NCBI GenBank assembly: GCA_016932315.1
Contig: JAFGDD010000009.1
Span: 1 to 55,949 of the forward strand
Length of the DNA: 55,949 nucleotides
Direction: 5' to 3'
DNA from: Candidatus Woesearchaeota archaeon
GTDB taxonomy: Archaea; Nanobdellota; Nanobdellia; Woesearchaeales; SM23-78
A program made the position numbers and the translations under genes. How positions within the stretch are numbered: position 1 is the stretch's first letter; each line of letters begins with the position of its first letter. The notes beneath the pieces were generated by a model that searched no databases, was not told where the DNA came from, and worked only from the letters and a program-made list of their open reading frames with translations. Below, piece by piece: positions 9,248 to 16,658 of this stretch.

Positions 9248-9796
9248 TCAAATCTTCATCTTCTTTTTCTTTCTTAGAAAATCAAGAATCATGTTCAAGG
9301 TCTGCTCTACTGTGTTGTTGGAAGTGTCAATGAAAAGATCGTAATGACTAAGTGCGAATGGATCAACATTGTAAAGCTTCTTATACCTCTTAACATCAGA
9401 TTCATCCCTTGCCTCAAGCCACTTCATAGCCTCGCTTAAATTCTTAGGCTTCTCCCCGGGCCTGGCTTTATCAAAAGTCCTTTGAGCCCTAACCCTGAGT
9501 TCAGCAGCCAGAAATATTTTTATGCTCTTAGGAATAAAGAAAAACCCTAGTCTGGAATCAATAACAAAATTATCTTCTTTCCCGCCTATTCTTTTCAGGT
9601 AATCATCAACTAATTTGTCAGAAGCAGAATCAGTCTCAGCCTGCTTGTTAAGCTCTGCGAGGGTTAAGCCTTTATCAGTAGCGTACTTGCGCCTGACATC
9701 ACCAGCGCTATAAAATTTATAGCCGATCTTTTGAGCCAATTCCTTAGCAACAGAGGACTTGCCTGTGCCTGCCTTGCCATTCAGAGTAATAATCAT
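9248..9796 (-). CDS. cmk: Cytidylate kinase-like protein, copy 2
   Basis: A 182-residue P-loop kinase with Walker A GKAGTGKSS, YSAGDVRRKYA and VIDSRLGFFFIPKS, so the Cmk core is complete. It is close to copy 1 across its whole length, which points to tandem duplication within this lineage. ATG 9796 begins MIITLNGKAG, the usual start for archaeal Cmk. Which of the two is the housekeeping CMP kinase cannot be decided from sequence. Confidence 0.85.
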   Translation of the reverse strand: MIITLNGKAGTGKSSVAKELAQKIGYKFYSAGDVRRKYATDKGLTLAELNKQAETDSASDKLVDDYLKRIGGKEDNFVIDSRLGFFFIPKSIKIFLAAELRVRAQRTFDKARPGEKPKNLSEAMKWLEARDESDVKRYKKLYNVDPFALSHYDLFIDTSNNTVEQTLNMILDFLRKKKKMKI

Positions 9797-9843
9797 AAAA
9801 ATAATAAAGAAAAAGATTTGTTTAAAAAGTTTATGCCTAATAA

Positions 9844-10380
9844 TCAGTTCCTTCTCCTGTCTCGCTGGCTCAAGCGGATATTCCTTAAGCGCCTGTAACC
9901 AACAGGATCCTTGATAAATGATTCAATAGCTGTTATAATTGAATTAGGAACATATGGCTCGTCACCTAGGAAGTCAACGAACAATAAGCCTGCCTCTAAC
10001 ACTTCCTGCTCAAGCTCAGAAGGAACAGGGCATTTCTGGAAGAAGACTCTCTTCTTTATCTTCCGCAATTCCTTAGGCTCAGGAAGCTGCTCTGAGAATA
10101 TGCCGTAAAAATCAAGTATCTCCTCCTTAAGTGCATTATACGCTAAGAATTCTCTTCCATCAGATACTCCTGACAGCAGCGGCATATTACTCCTCCTGTT
10201 ATCACGGCCAAACAAGTATGCTCTTCGCAAGGTGCATTCGCTAGGCGGAGCAGTGCTTCCAGCATCCAAGTCTTCATTATCGTAATGAGCGCTATAACGC
10301 CCCATGCGCTGCGCATTCAACTGCGCTATTGAAACGTACGGTAAAGAGTCGCGAATTTCCCTTTCAATTCTCTTGCTCAT
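9844..10380 (-). CDS. Hypothetical protein sharing the APPSxCT motif with its neighbour
   Basis: A 178-residue soluble protein of unknown function. Its N-terminal region holds a segment (APPSECTLRRAYLFGRDNRR, then MPLLSG...DGREF) that lines up with the neighbouring gene's APPSRCTEEKAFYHSRSRNKR...MPLY. The two are therefore distant paralogues or share a domain. ATG 10380 is chosen for the GAGGT eight bases upstream, although the frame is open further. It is the third gene of a tight operon (11801 to 9844). Confidence 0.7.
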   Translation of the reverse strand: MSKRIEREIRDSLPYVSIAQLNAQRMGRYSAHYDNEDLDAGSTAPPSECTLRRAYLFGRDNRRSNMPLLSGVSDGREFLAYNALKEEILDFYGIFSEQLPEPKELRKIKKRVFFQKCPVPSELEQEVLEAGLLFVDFLGDEPYVPNSIITAIESFIKDPVGYRRLRNIRLSQRDRRRN

Positions 10381-10402
10381 ATTTTTTACCTCGATTATTT
10401 TT

Positions 10403-11155
10403 TTAATTGTCACAAGCACTAGTCCTGATTGAAGCCTTGCTCTTGAGCCTCCTGTCCTTGGCAGAGCAGTGAGATTCATTCCAGCGAGAGTCCCATACTG
10501 CTCGCTCAGTGAGTATGTACTTTTTTTCTAAATCCAATACTTTGCCGCTTTGCAATCCGCAATCCAGGCTCGGATAATCATGTTCAGAATGCGCAGCTAT
10601 GACTTCGGCGAAATAATTATTGTCATCATATACCTCAGATAATGCTTCAACAGCTCCAACATGCATAAGCTTGCCTTTAGCATCATAAACATTAACATTG
10701 GTAAGGTAGAATGACATGGCGCATCTTTCTTCATCCTCTTCAAAACTATCTCTAATAACTTCTCTAAGATATGTGGCCACCAGGTATTCATTGAGAAAAT
10801 CATAATCTTTGTTGGGTTCATCACCTTCCTGAACGTCTTCTGCAAGTGTTTCCTGGTTTTCCTCAAGCCAAACCCTGTCTTCTTCAGATAATCTTTCTTC
10901 CAACGCTTTCATTTCAGCTTCTTCTCCGCGCACATCTGCCGGGTGCAACGTGTAGAGCGGCATGTCAACCTCAGAAAAAACTCTTTTGTTTCTTGAGCGG
11001 CTGTGGTAAAAAGCCTTTTCCTCAGTGCACCTGCTCGGCGGAGCAACTCCTACTTCATAGCCATCATCATAACCATCGCTATCATGATCAAAATTTTGAG
11101 AAGCAAACCTTGCTCTTGTATTCATTTGCGCCCATGTTATCAATCCATTCATCAT
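10403..11155 (-). CDS. Hypothetical protein sharing the APPSxCT motif with its neighbour
   Basis: A 250-residue acidic soluble protein. The start at ATG 11155 (or the adjacent ATG at 11152) has GGAGGAT upstream, which is encoded within the last codons of the preceding gene. The N-terminal ~75 residues contain the APPSRCT segment shared with the downstream gene; the rest is unrelated to anything I recognise. The motif order APPS-x-CT, an aromatic, a run of Arg/Lys, then MPL suggests a small structured unit. No catalytic signature is visible. Confidence 0.7.
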   Translation of the reverse strand: MMNGLITWAQMNTRARFASQNFDHDSDGYDDGYEVGVAPPSRCTEEKAFYHSRSRNKRVFSEVDMPLYTLHPADVRGEEAEMKALEERLSEEDRVWLEENQETLAEDVQEGDEPNKDYDFLNEYLVATYLREVIRDSFEEDEERCAMSFYLTNVNVYDAKGKLMHVGAVEALSEVYDDNNYFAEVIAAHSEHDYPSLDCGLQSGKVLDLEKKYILTERAVWDSRWNESHCSAKDRRLKSKASIRTSACDN

Positions 11156-11159
11156 TTTA

Positions 11160-11801
11160 TTATCCTCCGTTTTGTTCTTCAGCATTTTGTTTTTCTAAAA
11201 CTTCTCTTGAAAGGTAGCCAGTGCTTACTAAGTGTTCCATATTAACTCTGTCCTTGATTTTAAGGCTGAATCTTTCATACGGCACAGTTATTTCTTTTCG
11301 CTCCTCTTTTTCCTTTCTGTTTTCATCAAGAACTTTTTCAGTTGTTTCACCAGTAAGAGAAAATTTTTGAAAGAAACCATCTCCGTAAAGCATCTGGTAA
11401 AACCAGCCAGCTGAGGTTTCTTTATCATCAATAGAATACCATCCCGCAGCAACAGCATTCCTCAACCCTCTGTCAAGCTCTTTTTGATTTGGCAGCCTGA
11501 TTCTGACGCTGTATAATTGTGCTACAGAAACCATTTCTTTCAAGTCACCAACAGCGTATGCATTAAGGAATCGTGTTATTTGATCTTCATCAGCTTTTGC
11601 TTCCCTAAGAGCCCTCTCGTTAAGAACTTCATAAACTCTCTCGACAAGTCCTGAGTGGGGGCGATTAATGCCTTCCTCTTTTATCTTCTCAAGCTCATCA
11701 TCAGAGACAGAATGCATTTTTTGATATAGAACACTAACGTCTTTATTGCTGTAATCGCCTGTTTCAAATTCTTCTGCGGATTGCTGTTTTGATTCGTCCA
11801 T
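11160..11801 (-). CDS. Hypothetical protein, first gene of an orphan operon
   Basis: A 213-residue charged, mostly helical protein, no family recognised. A central segment (VRIRLPNQKELDRGLRNAV) loosely resembles KGIRLGQKESLTKGLDRIL in the protein at 30455, so a common helical domain is possible. Four bases separate its stop from the next start. The three genes 11801-9844 form one transcription unit read leftward, divergent from the MazG-fusion gene at 11995. Confidence 0.65.
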   Translation of the reverse strand: MDESKQQSAEEFETGDYSNKDVSVLYQKMHSVSDDELEKIKEEGINRPHSGLVERVYEVLNERALREAKADEDQITRFLNAYAVGDLKEMVSVAQLYSVRIRLPNQKELDRGLRNAVAAGWYSIDDKETSAGWFYQMLYGDGFFQKFSLTGETTEKVLDENRKEKEERKEITVPYERFSLKIKDRVNMEHLVSTGYLSREVLEKQNAEEQNGG

Positions 11802-11994
11802 ATAAATATCCCCTTGAATTCTGCATGATTAGTTCTTATCCTTTATAAATCTTTCGTTTTATAACCACTAGATAGTGACTACAAAATAAATGATTTTTGA
11901 TTGAAGTGTTGCGCTTTATACCGGAGAAAGCTTTAACAGCGATACAACGCTGAAAAGATTTATCTGAAATACAAAGAGATGAGGGAGGCGCATA

Positions 11995-12678
11995 ATGAAA
12001 GAAAAAAAGAAAAGCATAGAAGACACAATCCAAGAATTGATGTGCAACGAAGACAGGAAAGATGCAGAGTTCAGGCTTGCAATACTGCTCTCAGAAGTAG
12101 GAGATATTGCCAAGTACATAACCCACGACCAGAAACTCAACCCTGGCGCAAGACCTCATGGTACTGTTGAAGGAGAAAAGCTGGCTTACGGTGAGGTTAT
12201 TGTGCAGCTCATGGGATTGCTAAAAGCCAGAGGGATTCAGTATGATGAAGCGCTTCAGCAAGGATTAAAGAACTGGTTAGAAGCTGATTGGCGCAGGAGA
12301 GAAGCCCAGAAAAATCAGGCTAATGTTATCGAGGGAATAGTAATCAAGGAAGGCTATGCAAAAGCCAATGCTTATGTTGTGAGCAGCAAGAACCCTATCG
12401 AGGACGTAAAAAAAGAAAAGAGCAAGCCGATAATCGTGCTGGATCACGCAAACCCTGATATTATTATCTATCTTGAAGATGCTGCAGGCTTTGTCACAGA
12501 CCATGGAGGAAAGACCTGTCATCTAGCAGTTTTAACACTTGACCCTGTCATCAGCAAGCACGTGCCGCCATCCATAATAGGCACAGGAAATGCAACGCAA
12601 TTAATCGAGCACGGCGAAATAATAACAATGGAAGCATATGGGTTGCATGAGAAGGGATATGTGAAGAAGGAGGGATGA
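11995..12678 (+). CDS. MazG-like domain fused to PEP-utiliser swivelling His domain
   Basis: A 227-residue two-domain protein. Residues ~1-105 resemble the all-helical MazG nucleotide pyrophosphohydrolase fold (LLSEVGDIAKYI and YGEVIVQLMGLLKARG), although only some of the acidic metal-binding residues are kept. Residues ~110-215 match the mobile phosphohistidine domain of PEP synthase/PPDK-type enzymes, with TDHGGKTCHLAVL, where His176 is the expected phosphorylated residue, then IIGTGNAT and the GEIITM end motif. The catalytic PEP-binding and ATP-grasp partners are absent here. ATG 11995 has GGGAGG upstream. It is followed three bases later by another orphan, probably its partner. Confidence 0.75.
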   Translation: MKEKKKSIEDTIQELMCNEDRKDAEFRLAILLSEVGDIAKYITHDQKLNPGARPHGTVEGEKLAYGEVIVQLMGLLKARGIQYDEALQQGLKNWLEADWRRREAQKNQANVIEGIVIKEGYAKANAYVVSSKNPIEDVKKEKSKPIIVLDHANPDIIIYLEDAAGFVTDHGGKTCHLAVLTLDPVISKHVPPSIIGTGNATQLIEHGEIITMEAYGLHEKGYVKKEG

Positions 12679-12681
12679 AAA

Positions 12682-13176
12682 ATGAGAAGACTATTAGTCA
12701 AGGGAAGAATCTTAAGAGGAGTGGACCCCAATCCAGGAATGAAGTATGATGAACCTGCTGGTCGCTACCCAACAGCTCTTGATACTGAGCCATCCTACAG
12801 GATTATGAGAGGCTTTCTTGAAGAAGAAGGCACGGTTTTCATGCCTGAAAGAACACAAAAGGACTGGGGCTTTTTCACTGAAGCAGTTGGTTGCTATATT
12901 TATCAACAATGCATAGTGGTAAACGGCTTCTTGCAGGGAAATTTTTCTCCTAGCCATGATCACCATCTTTATGTTGTCTCAAAAGCTGAAGATTTCCAGG
13001 GCATAAATAGAGTATATTCTTTATTGAAAGAGCTAACCAAATTCCCTTGGGGGGATTTCTGGGACGATCAGGAAGACAAGATAATAGAAGTTCAAGAAAA
13101 GGAAGGATCAATAGAGAATTTAATTCATGGAATCAGCGAGGCATTCCCTAATTTACCCAGACTATTACAGGAATAA
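12682..13176 (+). CDS. Hypothetical protein, operon partner of MazG/PEP-domain fusion
   Basis: A 164-residue soluble protein starting three bases after the fusion gene's stop, with AGGAGGGAT as ribosome binding site inside that gene. It contains SHDHHLYVVSKAEDF and several aromatic/acidic stretches but no family I can name. The tight coupling suggests it acts with the phosphohistidine domain protein. Confidence 0.65.
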   Translation: MRRLLVKGRILRGVDPNPGMKYDEPAGRYPTALDTEPSYRIMRGFLEEEGTVFMPERTQKDWGFFTEAVGCYIYQQCIVVNGFLQGNFSPSHDHHLYVVSKAEDFQGINRVYSLLKELTKFPWGDFWDDQEDKIIEVQEKEGSIENLIHGISEAFPNLPRLLQE

Positions 13177-13263
13177 TAGCACATAGTTGTACTTTTCTTG
13201 TCAGCAATATAAAAAAATATTAAAACACTAAGTAGTTTTCAGCTTTAAGAAATACTGCCCTAT

Positions 13264-13345
13264 TATGGTTTGCTCGCAACTTGCGCTCGCAAACTTCCAT
13301 CGCGCCATGCACAACAAAAGCAAGCTTTTGAGTTGCATATGAAGG
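13264..13345. repeat. Inverted-repeat region before PLD-like regulator
   Basis: Short hairpins follow each other: TTTGC...GCAAA near 13268 and AAAAGC-AA-GCTTTT near 13314-13329, the latter like a hairpin of the multi-hairpin family. No clear outer arms are found. It lies in a 205-base gene-free gap directly before ATG 13383, so it is probably a degenerate member of the family. Confidence 0.35.
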
Positions 13346-13382
13346 CAGCGACGGCCAGGATTTCTTTTGTGCGGGTGATAAT

Positions 13383-14231
13383 ATGGTGCTTAACAAGGAT
13401 GTTGAAAAGAAGATTACAGAATTTGTCTATCTGAAGCCCAGGACAATCCAGGAAGTGGCTTTTCTCATACAAAAGAACTGGCGCACAGCTGATAGTTACG
13501 TTGAGAAGATAGGCACAGAGACCGGACTGATTGGCAGCAGGACTTTTCGCGGGGGAACAAGAGGGGCTTTGAAGATTGTCTTCTGGAATAATGTCGAAAA
13601 AATTCACTCAAGCCAGTTTCAGGAGAGATTGTTCAGGCAGATAGAGAGCGCCAAGAACAAAGAAGACTTTGGTCCAATGGAAGTTTATCAATATGTTCCT
13701 GAAAATAAGAAAAGAGCTTTTTCTGAGGTTGTTGAGGAGGAAAGCGTTGCTACCAAGCAGAACCTTGCTTCATTATTTGCAAAAGCAGAAAGCCAGATAC
13801 TATATTTTGCAGGTGATATGAGTTTTCTTGAGATGAAGGAGAAGAAAAAGAATACATTATACATGATTGAAGAGGCTGCAAGGAGGGGAGTAAGCATCAA
13901 GGTGCTTGCAAGGATTGACATTAACTCATTGGATAATTTCAAGAGGATGATGGAGATAAACCACAAGATCGGAAGGGAAGCCATTGAGATAAGGCACGCT
14001 AACCAGCCATTGCGAGGGTTCATCATTGATGATGCTGAAATCAGGCTTAAGGAGGAGAAGCCACCCCAAAATTATAAGAAGGGCGAGCTCAAGCAGAAGA
14101 CCAGGATATTCTATGAGATTTACGATGATGAATGGGTTGGCTGGCTCCAGAAAGTTTTCTGGAATATCTTCAGGACCAGCATCGAGGCAAGGCAAAGGGT
14201 TAAGGATATTGAGAAGATAGAGAAACTTTAA
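13383..14231 (+). CDS. Transcriptional regulator with HTH and PLD-like (TrmB-type) domain
   Basis: A 282-residue protein. The N-terminal ~60 residues (TIQEVAFLIQKNWRTADSYVEK) form a winged-helix-like domain. Residues ~115-275 resemble the phospholipase-D-like effector domain of TrmB-type archaeal regulators (VSIKVLARIDI, IEIRHANQPLRGFIIDD), without a clear HxK catalytic motif. It is expected to bind DNA and sense a small molecule; the ligand is unknown. A second small gene follows 24 bases downstream. Confidence 0.75.
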   Translation: MVLNKDVEKKITEFVYLKPRTIQEVAFLIQKNWRTADSYVEKIGTETGLIGSRTFRGGTRGALKIVFWNNVEKIHSSQFQERLFRQIESAKNKEDFGPMEVYQYVPENKKRAFSEVVEEESVATKQNLASLFAKAESQILYFAGDMSFLEMKEKKKNTLYMIEEAARRGVSIKVLARIDINSLDNFKRMMEINHKIGREAIEIRHANQPLRGFIIDDAEIRLKEEKPPQNYKKGELKQKTRIFYEIYDDEWVGWLQKVFWNIFRTSIEARQRVKDIEKIEKL

Positions 14232-14255
14232 ATATTATCTAATAATCACTAAATC

Positions 14256-14720
14256 GTGGTAAAATTAGAAAAATTTAAAAAAGGCGCCTCCTTTCTCGAA
14301 TTTATGACTGAATACCTTGATGAAAAAACACTTAAAATATTCGACGAATTAGCTGACCTTAGAAAGGATTTGCTGAACGGAATTGAGACTGAAGACGTTG
14401 ATCCCGCCACAGCATTTTATGAAGCGACATTTATAATTTTAAACAAGGCCAAGAGCTACGGAAACAAGTTCTTCGACAAATACATGCAATGGCACAAGGA
14501 GAACCAGCCAGAATTCTACCAGTACGCTCTTGATATGATAAGAGATGAGGGACTTCAAAATCATGAATACTTCGATCTGTTTCCTTCGTTTGAATACACT
14601 AATAAAGCTGTTGGAAGAATCATGACTGCCCAGTTCGAAAAGGATCTAAGCCAAATGTCAAGCAAAGAGTTTGAAAAACTCATTATAGGTTCTGATGAAG
14701 AAGAGGAAGATGAATATTAA
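14256..14720 (+). CDS. Hypothetical protein with acidic tail
   Basis: A 154-residue, mainly helical protein ending in an acidic run. The only in-frame start nearby is GTG 14256, which has no ribosome binding site but lies about 25 bases after TTTAAATATT. A leaderless GTG-initiated message is therefore likely. No family recognised. Confidence 0.65.
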   Translation: MVKLEKFKKGASFLEFMTEYLDEKTLKIFDELADLRKDLLNGIETEDVDPATAFYEATFIILNKAKSYGNKFFDKYMQWHKENQPEFYQYALDMIRDEGLQNHEYFDLFPSFEYTNKAVGRIMTAQFEKDLSQMSSKEFEKLIIGSDEEEEDEY

Positions 14721-14771
14721 TTCTATTTTTGTGTCTGGATTATCAAATTAAGATAAAGAAAAGAAAATAAT

Positions 14772-15401
14772 TTACAACTCCTTCTTTTTCTCGAGCTCTG
14801 CTATCTGCTGCAGGATTTGCTCTCTAGTCCTATTATTATCCTGCTCATGCATTAATCCACCGCACTCAGGGCACTTGAAGTTGAACTCCATTGATTTCTC
14901 GAATGGCATCCTGACGCAGGCGCTCCTGCACATGTAGAACTTGAATTTTTGCTCTCTATCAAGCCTGTCCTTGAGCTTGGCAATCTTAGAAAGGCGAATC
15001 TTCTCAGCAAGGTAAGGAATCATTGGCTCGTTGAAATCCCAGTAGCAGATGTACCAGCCCTTGATCCTGTCCTTCTTCCTAAGGAAGGAAACAATGTTGT
15101 ATTCAAGAAGGCGATAAAGAAGGTTCCTGACAAGATGGATTTCCATGTCAAGTTCCTCGGCAATTATGAACTCAGAAATCTGTTTTTTGCCGCGCAGATA
15201 GAAAATGATAGGCAAGGCTTCCTCGCCAACAAGCTCTGTAACGACGTGGTTGATGAGAGGCTCTGTAATCTTCTTCTTTGAAGAGATTGCTTCGCCCTTA
15301 TGATTGGTGAAGACAAAAGAATTATTAAGTACTCTAACATGCCTCTCGACTTGTACGCCATCCTCAAGCATAAATAGCTTTCTAGTATCAGTGTCAATCA
15401 T
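14772..15401 (-). CDS. tfe: Transcription initiation factor E, alpha subunit
   Basis: TFE stabilises the open complex of archaeal RNA polymerase together with TBP and TFB. After a ~60-residue lead-in, there is a winged helix (PIIFYLRGKKQISEFIIAEE), a coiled linker, and a zinc ribbon with CRSAC...CPECGG and the terminal QDN. At 209 residues it is somewhat longer than common TFEs because of the N-terminal extension. The upstream gap (15402-15624) holds a TATA-like GATTTATAAAC around 15490 and no gene. Confidence 0.93.
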   Translation of the reverse strand: MIDTDTRKLFMLEDGVQVERHVRVLNNSFVFTNHKGEAISSKKKITEPLINHVVTELVGEEALPIIFYLRGKKQISEFIIAEELDMEIHLVRNLLYRLLEYNIVSFLRKKDRIKGWYICYWDFNEPMIPYLAEKIRLSKIAKLKDRLDREQKFKFYMCRSACVRMPFEKSMEFNFKCPECGGLMHEQDNNRTREQILQQIAELEKKKEL

Positions 15402-15624
15402 ATTAACGCCCCCAAAACTAACTTTATGATAATTCTTACTCGATTTCTAATACTAACTAAAAATCGCTATATCCTTTCCTGAAAATCAGGGTTTATAAAT
15501 CTTTTGGTGTTAATATACATAAAGGCTACACCAAATAACGACTATAATGAAATGATGATCAAGGTTTTATGATAACACAGTGATAAATCATACTTTATGT
15601 GATGAACTTTAGGATTTGTATTAA

Positions 15625-15981
15625 TTATTCATAATCTGACTTTGATCCTTCTGCAACTGGCTGAAGACCGCATTCTGCATCATAAGACTGCCTATGCAAA
15701 TCCAGCAAGCTCTTAATCTCATGCTCTAAAGCATCCTTTTCATTATTAGTCCTGGCACGCCTCTTCTGGGATTCAAGGCACAAAACCTCTACAAAACAAG
15801 CATGCCTGAATTCTGCATAATGCTCAGAAAGCTCATCCATGAGTTTTTTATAACTGAAATCAGAATCAGCATCATAATCATATGGAGCATCTGGCTCTAT
15901 TCCTGAATCAGCACTATTAACAATTCCATTAACTATTTGAGAAAGGTCAATTGGGTTTAATTTGAAAAATGGGTTAGTCAT
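15625..15981 (-). CDS. Small hypothetical protein
   Basis: A 118-residue soluble protein, helical in its second half (YKKLMDELSEHYAEFRHAC). It follows the gene at 15989 by seven bases and uses an AGGTAG-like site inside that gene's end, so the two form an operon. No family recognised. Confidence 0.6.
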   Translation of the reverse strand: MTNPFFKLNPIDLSQIVNGIVNSADSGIEPDAPYDYDADSDFSYKKLMDELSEHYAEFRHACFVEVLCLESQKRRARTNNEKDALEHEIKSLLDLHRQSYDAECGLQPVAEGSKSDYE

Positions 15982-15988
15982 GTAGCAA

Positions 15989-16555
15989 CTACCTGCTTAT
16001 ATTTGAAGGCACATACTGTTGTAAACACTCTAGCTGATCGTATCTTGGAAACATAGTTATTTTCTCATCATTAAAAGGAACTGCCCCTTTGTTAGGGATA
16101 ACCAAAAGGTTCTCCATACTGTGAGCGGTCCAGAGCTTGATAGTATCTGTTGGAACAACAGCTAGTGATTTATTTATTCTCGGCTTGAAATTTTCTGGAT
16201 TGCAAGAGTGCAACAGGAGCAAATCATGAATTCCATCATTTTCATCAATCCATTTTTGAACAGATTTCTTTCTGATGCCATCTTGATAATGCCATCTGCC
16301 AGAACCATGAGCATAAAGTATTCCAACCCTAAAACTCCCATTCTTGCCTTTTAGAAGCCTGCAATAGCCCAAAAACTTATCAATGTTTTCAGGATCGTCA
16401 AATCCTATTCCTAATCTCCTGTATGCCGTTTGAATTAAGAAAGAGATGAATCTTTCTTGAGGTATGCCTCTTAAGCTTTTTAAATGTCTTTTTTCTTCTC
16501 TCAATATCGAATCAGCAATATAGAGCGTATTATAACCAGATTGAAACACTTTCAT
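15989..16555 (-). CDS. Hypothetical protein with possible clan-CD (caspase-like) His/Cys dyad
   Basis: A 188-residue protein. A hydrophobic strand followed by HG (FRVGILYAHGSG, His83) and another hydrophobic strand followed by SC (DLLLLHSCN, Cys118) reproduce the spacing logic of caspase/CHAT-type peptidases, where the strand-end His and Cys form the catalytic dyad. The protein is smaller than typical caspase-fold domains, so this is a hypothesis from motif shape only. Operon with the small gene at 15625. Confidence 0.6.
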   Translation of the reverse strand: MKVFQSGYNTLYIADSILREEKRHLKSLRGIPQERFISFLIQTAYRRLGIGFDDPENIDKFLGYCRLLKGKNGSFRVGILYAHGSGRWHYQDGIRKKSVQKWIDENDGIHDLLLLHSCNPENFKPRINKSLAVVPTDTIKLWTAHSMENLLVIPNKGAVPFNDEKITMFPRYDQLECLQQYVPSNISR

Positions 16556-16658
16556 ATAATCTATTTGATATTAACTAATATATAAATCTTTCGTTCTTGT
16601 AGTTACTTGATAGTGGTATCATAAATCATTTGCATAATCGCCAAAAGCTTTAAATAAT

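Noticed and set aside
15402..15624. Possible box C/D sRNA (ATGATGA and TGTGATGA words)
   Set aside because: No CTGA D boxes at the right spacing on either strand.
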